Origin: Treponema sp.
Lineage (GTDB): Bacteria > Spirochaetota > Spirochaetia > Treponematales > Treponemataceae
Direction: 5' to 3'
NCBI GenBank assembly: GCA_022510905.1
Contig: JAFLSN010000021.1
Coordinates: 1-40,501, forward strand
DNA: 40,501 nucleotides
The notes below the pieces were generated by a model. The model was not told the origin of the DNA. It saw only the letters and a program-made list of their open reading frames with translations, and ran no database searches. Shown piece by piece: positions 38,635 to 40,501 of the stretch (its first letter is position 1; the number at the start of each line of letters is the position of its first letter). A program made the translations under genes and the position numbers.

Positions 38635-39834
38635 CTACTCGGTATATCGTGCCACGCCATCGCCGCTTTCACAGGCAAAAAAGCCTGCCTCATATCCGAT
38701 TGCGGCGGTATAAGCGGCCTGCACATTTTGAATGAACGATTCAAGTTTGTCTTTATGTACCAGCGCAATGGCACAACCGCCAAAGCCTGCGCCTGTCATG
38801 CGGGCTCCAAGACAACCGTCTTGTTTTTGTGCGGTTTCGGCAAGGGTGTCAAGCTCAACGCCTGTTACCTCATAATCGGTTTTGAGCGATGCATGGGACT
38901 GGTTCAGCAGTTGGCCGAGGCTGGCCAGGTCTTTGTTTTGCAGCGCTGTAACGGCATCTTTTACACGCTGATTTTCGTATATACAATGTTTGGCCCGTTT
39001 TTGCAGAACCGTGTCTGCAACCACGTGCTTTGTCTTTTCCCATTCTTCCGGGGCAAGGTCGCACAGCGTCCGTATCTGCAAACCAGATTTTTTTATAAGC
39101 GCCAAGGCTTCTTCGCATTGGCTCCTGCGCTCGTTGTACTTGCTGTCAGCAAGACGACGCTGCTTGTTTGTGTTCATCACCACAAAACGCCAGTCGCCAA
39201 GTTCAAGCGGCACATGGGAATAGTCGAGTGTGTTGCAGTCAAGCACAATGGCCGTGTTCTTTTTTCCCACCGCAATGATGAACTGATCCATGATGCCGCA
39301 GTTTACGTTCATAAACTCGTGCTCGCTCATTTGCCCCAGTTTTGCAATCTCAACACGATCAAGATTGAAGCCGTAGGTTTCGCTCACCGCATAGGCAAAG
39401 CCGCATTCCAGAGCGCTCGATGATGAAATTCCACCGCCTGCCGGAATGTTCGATGCCATCAGAATTTCAAAACCAACATCAAAGCTATATCCCTTGGCTT
39501 TAAGCTGTGAAAGGATTCCGTTCAGATAATTTGCGTAATCATTTTTTTTGTCGAACACAAATTTGTCGTGAATGTCAAATTCAAATGTACCTGGAAAATG
39601 TATATCTTGATAAATGATTTTGCTGTCCGCGCGTTTTCTGATAGCAACATACAGGTATCTGTTGATTGCGGCGGGAAACACTTTGCCGCCGTTATAGTCG
39701 ATGTGCTCGCCGATGATATTTATTCGCGCAGGCGAAGAAAACAGCTGCACAGATTCAGGAGATCCGCCGTACAGTCTGACAAACGCCGCAGGCAAATCGT
39801 GGGGGTCGTATGTGGAAGCTGTCAATGAGTTCAT
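38635..39834 (-). CDS. galK: galactokinase
   Basis: 399 residues, GHMP kinase that makes galactose-1-phosphate. SSPARINIIGEHIDYNGGKV (about 31-50) is the galactokinase signature, IPAGGGISSSSALE (about 124-137) the phosphate loop of GHMP kinases, and RMTGAGFGGCAIALV the third motif. NCGIMDQFI carries the catalytic aspartate. GAGG lies directly before an ATG at 39840, too close to use it; the second ATG at 39834 is 6 bases from it, so 39834 is the likely start. No other Leloir gene is in the window. Confidence 0.95.
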   Translation of the reverse strand: MNSLTASTYDPHDLPAAFVRLYGGSPESVQLFSSPARINIIGEHIDYNGGKVFPAAINRYLYVAIRKRADSKIIYQDIHFPGTFEFDIHDKFVFDKKNDYANYLNGILSQLKAKGYSFDVGFEILMASNIPAGGGISSSSALECGFAYAVSETYGFNLDRVEIAKLGQMSEHEFMNVNCGIMDQFIIAVGKKNTAIVLDCNTLDYSHVPLELGDWRFVVMNTNKQRRLADSKYNERRSQCEEALALIKKSGLQIRTLCDLAPEEWEKTKHVVADTVLQKRAKHCIYENQRVKDAVTALQNKDLASLGQLLNQSHASLKTDYEVTGVELDTLAETAQKQDGCLGARMTGAGFGGCAIALVHKDKLESFIQNVQAAYTAAIGYEAGFFACESGDGVARYTE

Positions 39835-39893
39835 GTTCATCCTCTTTGCTGGTGTTTAAATTTGCATGATTCAAGTTGAAACAATGCTGCTGC

Positions 39894-39922
39894 ATTATAG
39901 CGCAGTTTTTGGAAAAACGCAA
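39894..39922 (-). promoter_or_regulatory. galK promoter, -35 inside repeat copy C
   Basis: On the minus strand TTGCGT (39922-39917), 17 bases, TATAAT (39899-39894). The -35 box coincides with the left end of the dispersed repeat (AAAAACGCAATCAA). Confidence 0.65.
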
Positions 39923-40009
39923 TCAATATACCCCGACGCAGAAGCAATGTTTTAAGCCAGGGACGGGCTTCGCAGGAACACGGTATGCACCTTTTCCGCA
40001 AAAACCAAA
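39913..40009 (+). repeat. dispersed intergenic repeat, copy C
   Basis: Shares CCCGACGCAGAAGCAATG, AAGCCAGGGAC, GCTTCGCAGGA, CACGGTATGCACC and TTTTCCGC with copies A and B. It lies between galK and the FIST gene. 40010-40250 holds nothing else recognised. Confidence 0.65.
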
Positions 40010-40285
40010 AAGGCCGTGCGGAACAGCCTGCGCACAGCACCCTGCGTGCAGATTGCATGAAAATGCCGTTGCAGCCTGTCCACTTTACCGCCTGTTGTTG
40101 ACAAGTCCAAAAACCAGTCTTTCGGCTGGAACCGCCAAGCGGCATGGAACGCGCACCAGTCCAAACAGCTTGCGTTGGAAGGAAATTTTGGTTTCTCTCC
40201 AAGTTTTACTGAATTATTAAAAGTTGAATTCATTTTGCTTGCGTGGCGCTGTTTTCTGTTATAAAATCAAAACACGGGGTTTACT

Positions 40286-40501
40286 GTGGAACAGGAAGTC
40301 GTGACAAGCAGAAACAGAAATATAGATTCTGCCGTTGAGGAATTGTGCGGCAAACTCAAGCGAGATTTGTCCTTGTATCAGGCGGTCATTTTTGTGGCGG
40401 CGATAGACTTTGACTTTGCGGCGCTTTCCGCGCGGCTAAAGGAGCGCTTCGCCAATGCAGAGGTTGTCGGCGCGAGCACAGCCGGAGAGATTTCTCCGCA
40501 G
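40286..40501 (+). CDS. FIST-domain sensor protein, start only
   Basis: The frame is open from a GTG at 40286 to the window edge, 72 codons. LSLYQAVIFVAAIDFDFAAL and RFANAEVVGASTAGEISP (about residues 53-70) are the start of the FIST N domain, a small-ligand sensor thought to bind amino-acid-like compounds and usually fused to methyl-accepting, GGDEF or kinase domains. GGGG lies 9-10 bases upstream, and TTATAA with a TTGCTT box further upstream is a possible promoter. The output domain lies beyond the window, so the role is unknown. Confidence 0.75.
   Translation, partial: MEQEVVTSRNRNIDSAVEELCGKLKRDLSLYQAVIFVAAIDFDFAALSARLKERFANAEVVGASTAGEISPQ

Noticed and set aside
38389..39423. 344-codon open frame antisense to galK
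   Set aside because: Shadow of galK, no domain, no start signal.

Overview
The window looks like a chromosome segment of a host-associated treponeme (spirochete), probably a gut, rumen or oral species rather than T. pallidum, because it still makes threonine, leucine and methionine. The evidence is the gene set: a CBS/DRTGG manganese pyrophosphatase, the rpsP-khpA-rimM-trmD-rplS operon next to an FlhB-like gene and yraN, an RGG-tailed DbpA-type helicase, spirochete-style lipoproteins and beta-barrel proteins, and a FIST sensor. The species assignment is inference; no rRNA or tRNA gene was seen.

The first 11 kb is an accessory, decaying region. It holds two DUF4143-type ATPases (one cut by the window edge), a broken AAA-ATPase/PD-(D/E)XK gene fused tail to tail with a truncated gmd, an internally deleted YafQ-like toxin with an antitoxin remnant, an epimerase gene with one nonsense codon, an intact DUF3990 toxin / DUF3791-HTH antitoxin pair with two operator-like sites, shreds of a surface protein, and a membrane/zinc-ribbon gene interrupted by a tandem repeat.

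From 11.3 to 28 kb the content is core: ppaC, metF, metH with a coupled PAP2-like gene, a DEAD-box helicase (motif II reads DEGD), the ribosomal/tRNA-modification operon on the minus strand, and, diverging from it, a YlqG/FliK-like gene, an FlhB-like gene, a small hypothetical, yraN, another small gene and thrC. From 28 to 36.8 kb come a SPOR-domain secreted protein with a LapA-like membrane protein, a small lipoprotein, a 5'-truncated outer-membrane barrel gene, leuB, a GC-rich DUF6261-type gene behind a 42-bp repeat array, a VapC-type toxin-antitoxin pair lying between two copies of the DUF6261 3' end, an outer-membrane barrel protein and a small AT-rich hypothetical. The window ends with pgk, galK and the start of a FIST-domain gene.

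Three themes cut across the annotation. First, at least six genes have a recognisable -10 box only 6-7 bases before the ATG and no Shine-Dalgarno sequence, so they appear to make leaderless mRNAs. Second, an unassigned dispersed repeat (core about 55 bp, up to about 95 bp) occurs four times between genes. Third, degenerate tandem arrays without spacers (22, 34/35 and 42 bp periods) sit in intergenic or gene-interrupting positions. These are the strongest candidates for something not described before.
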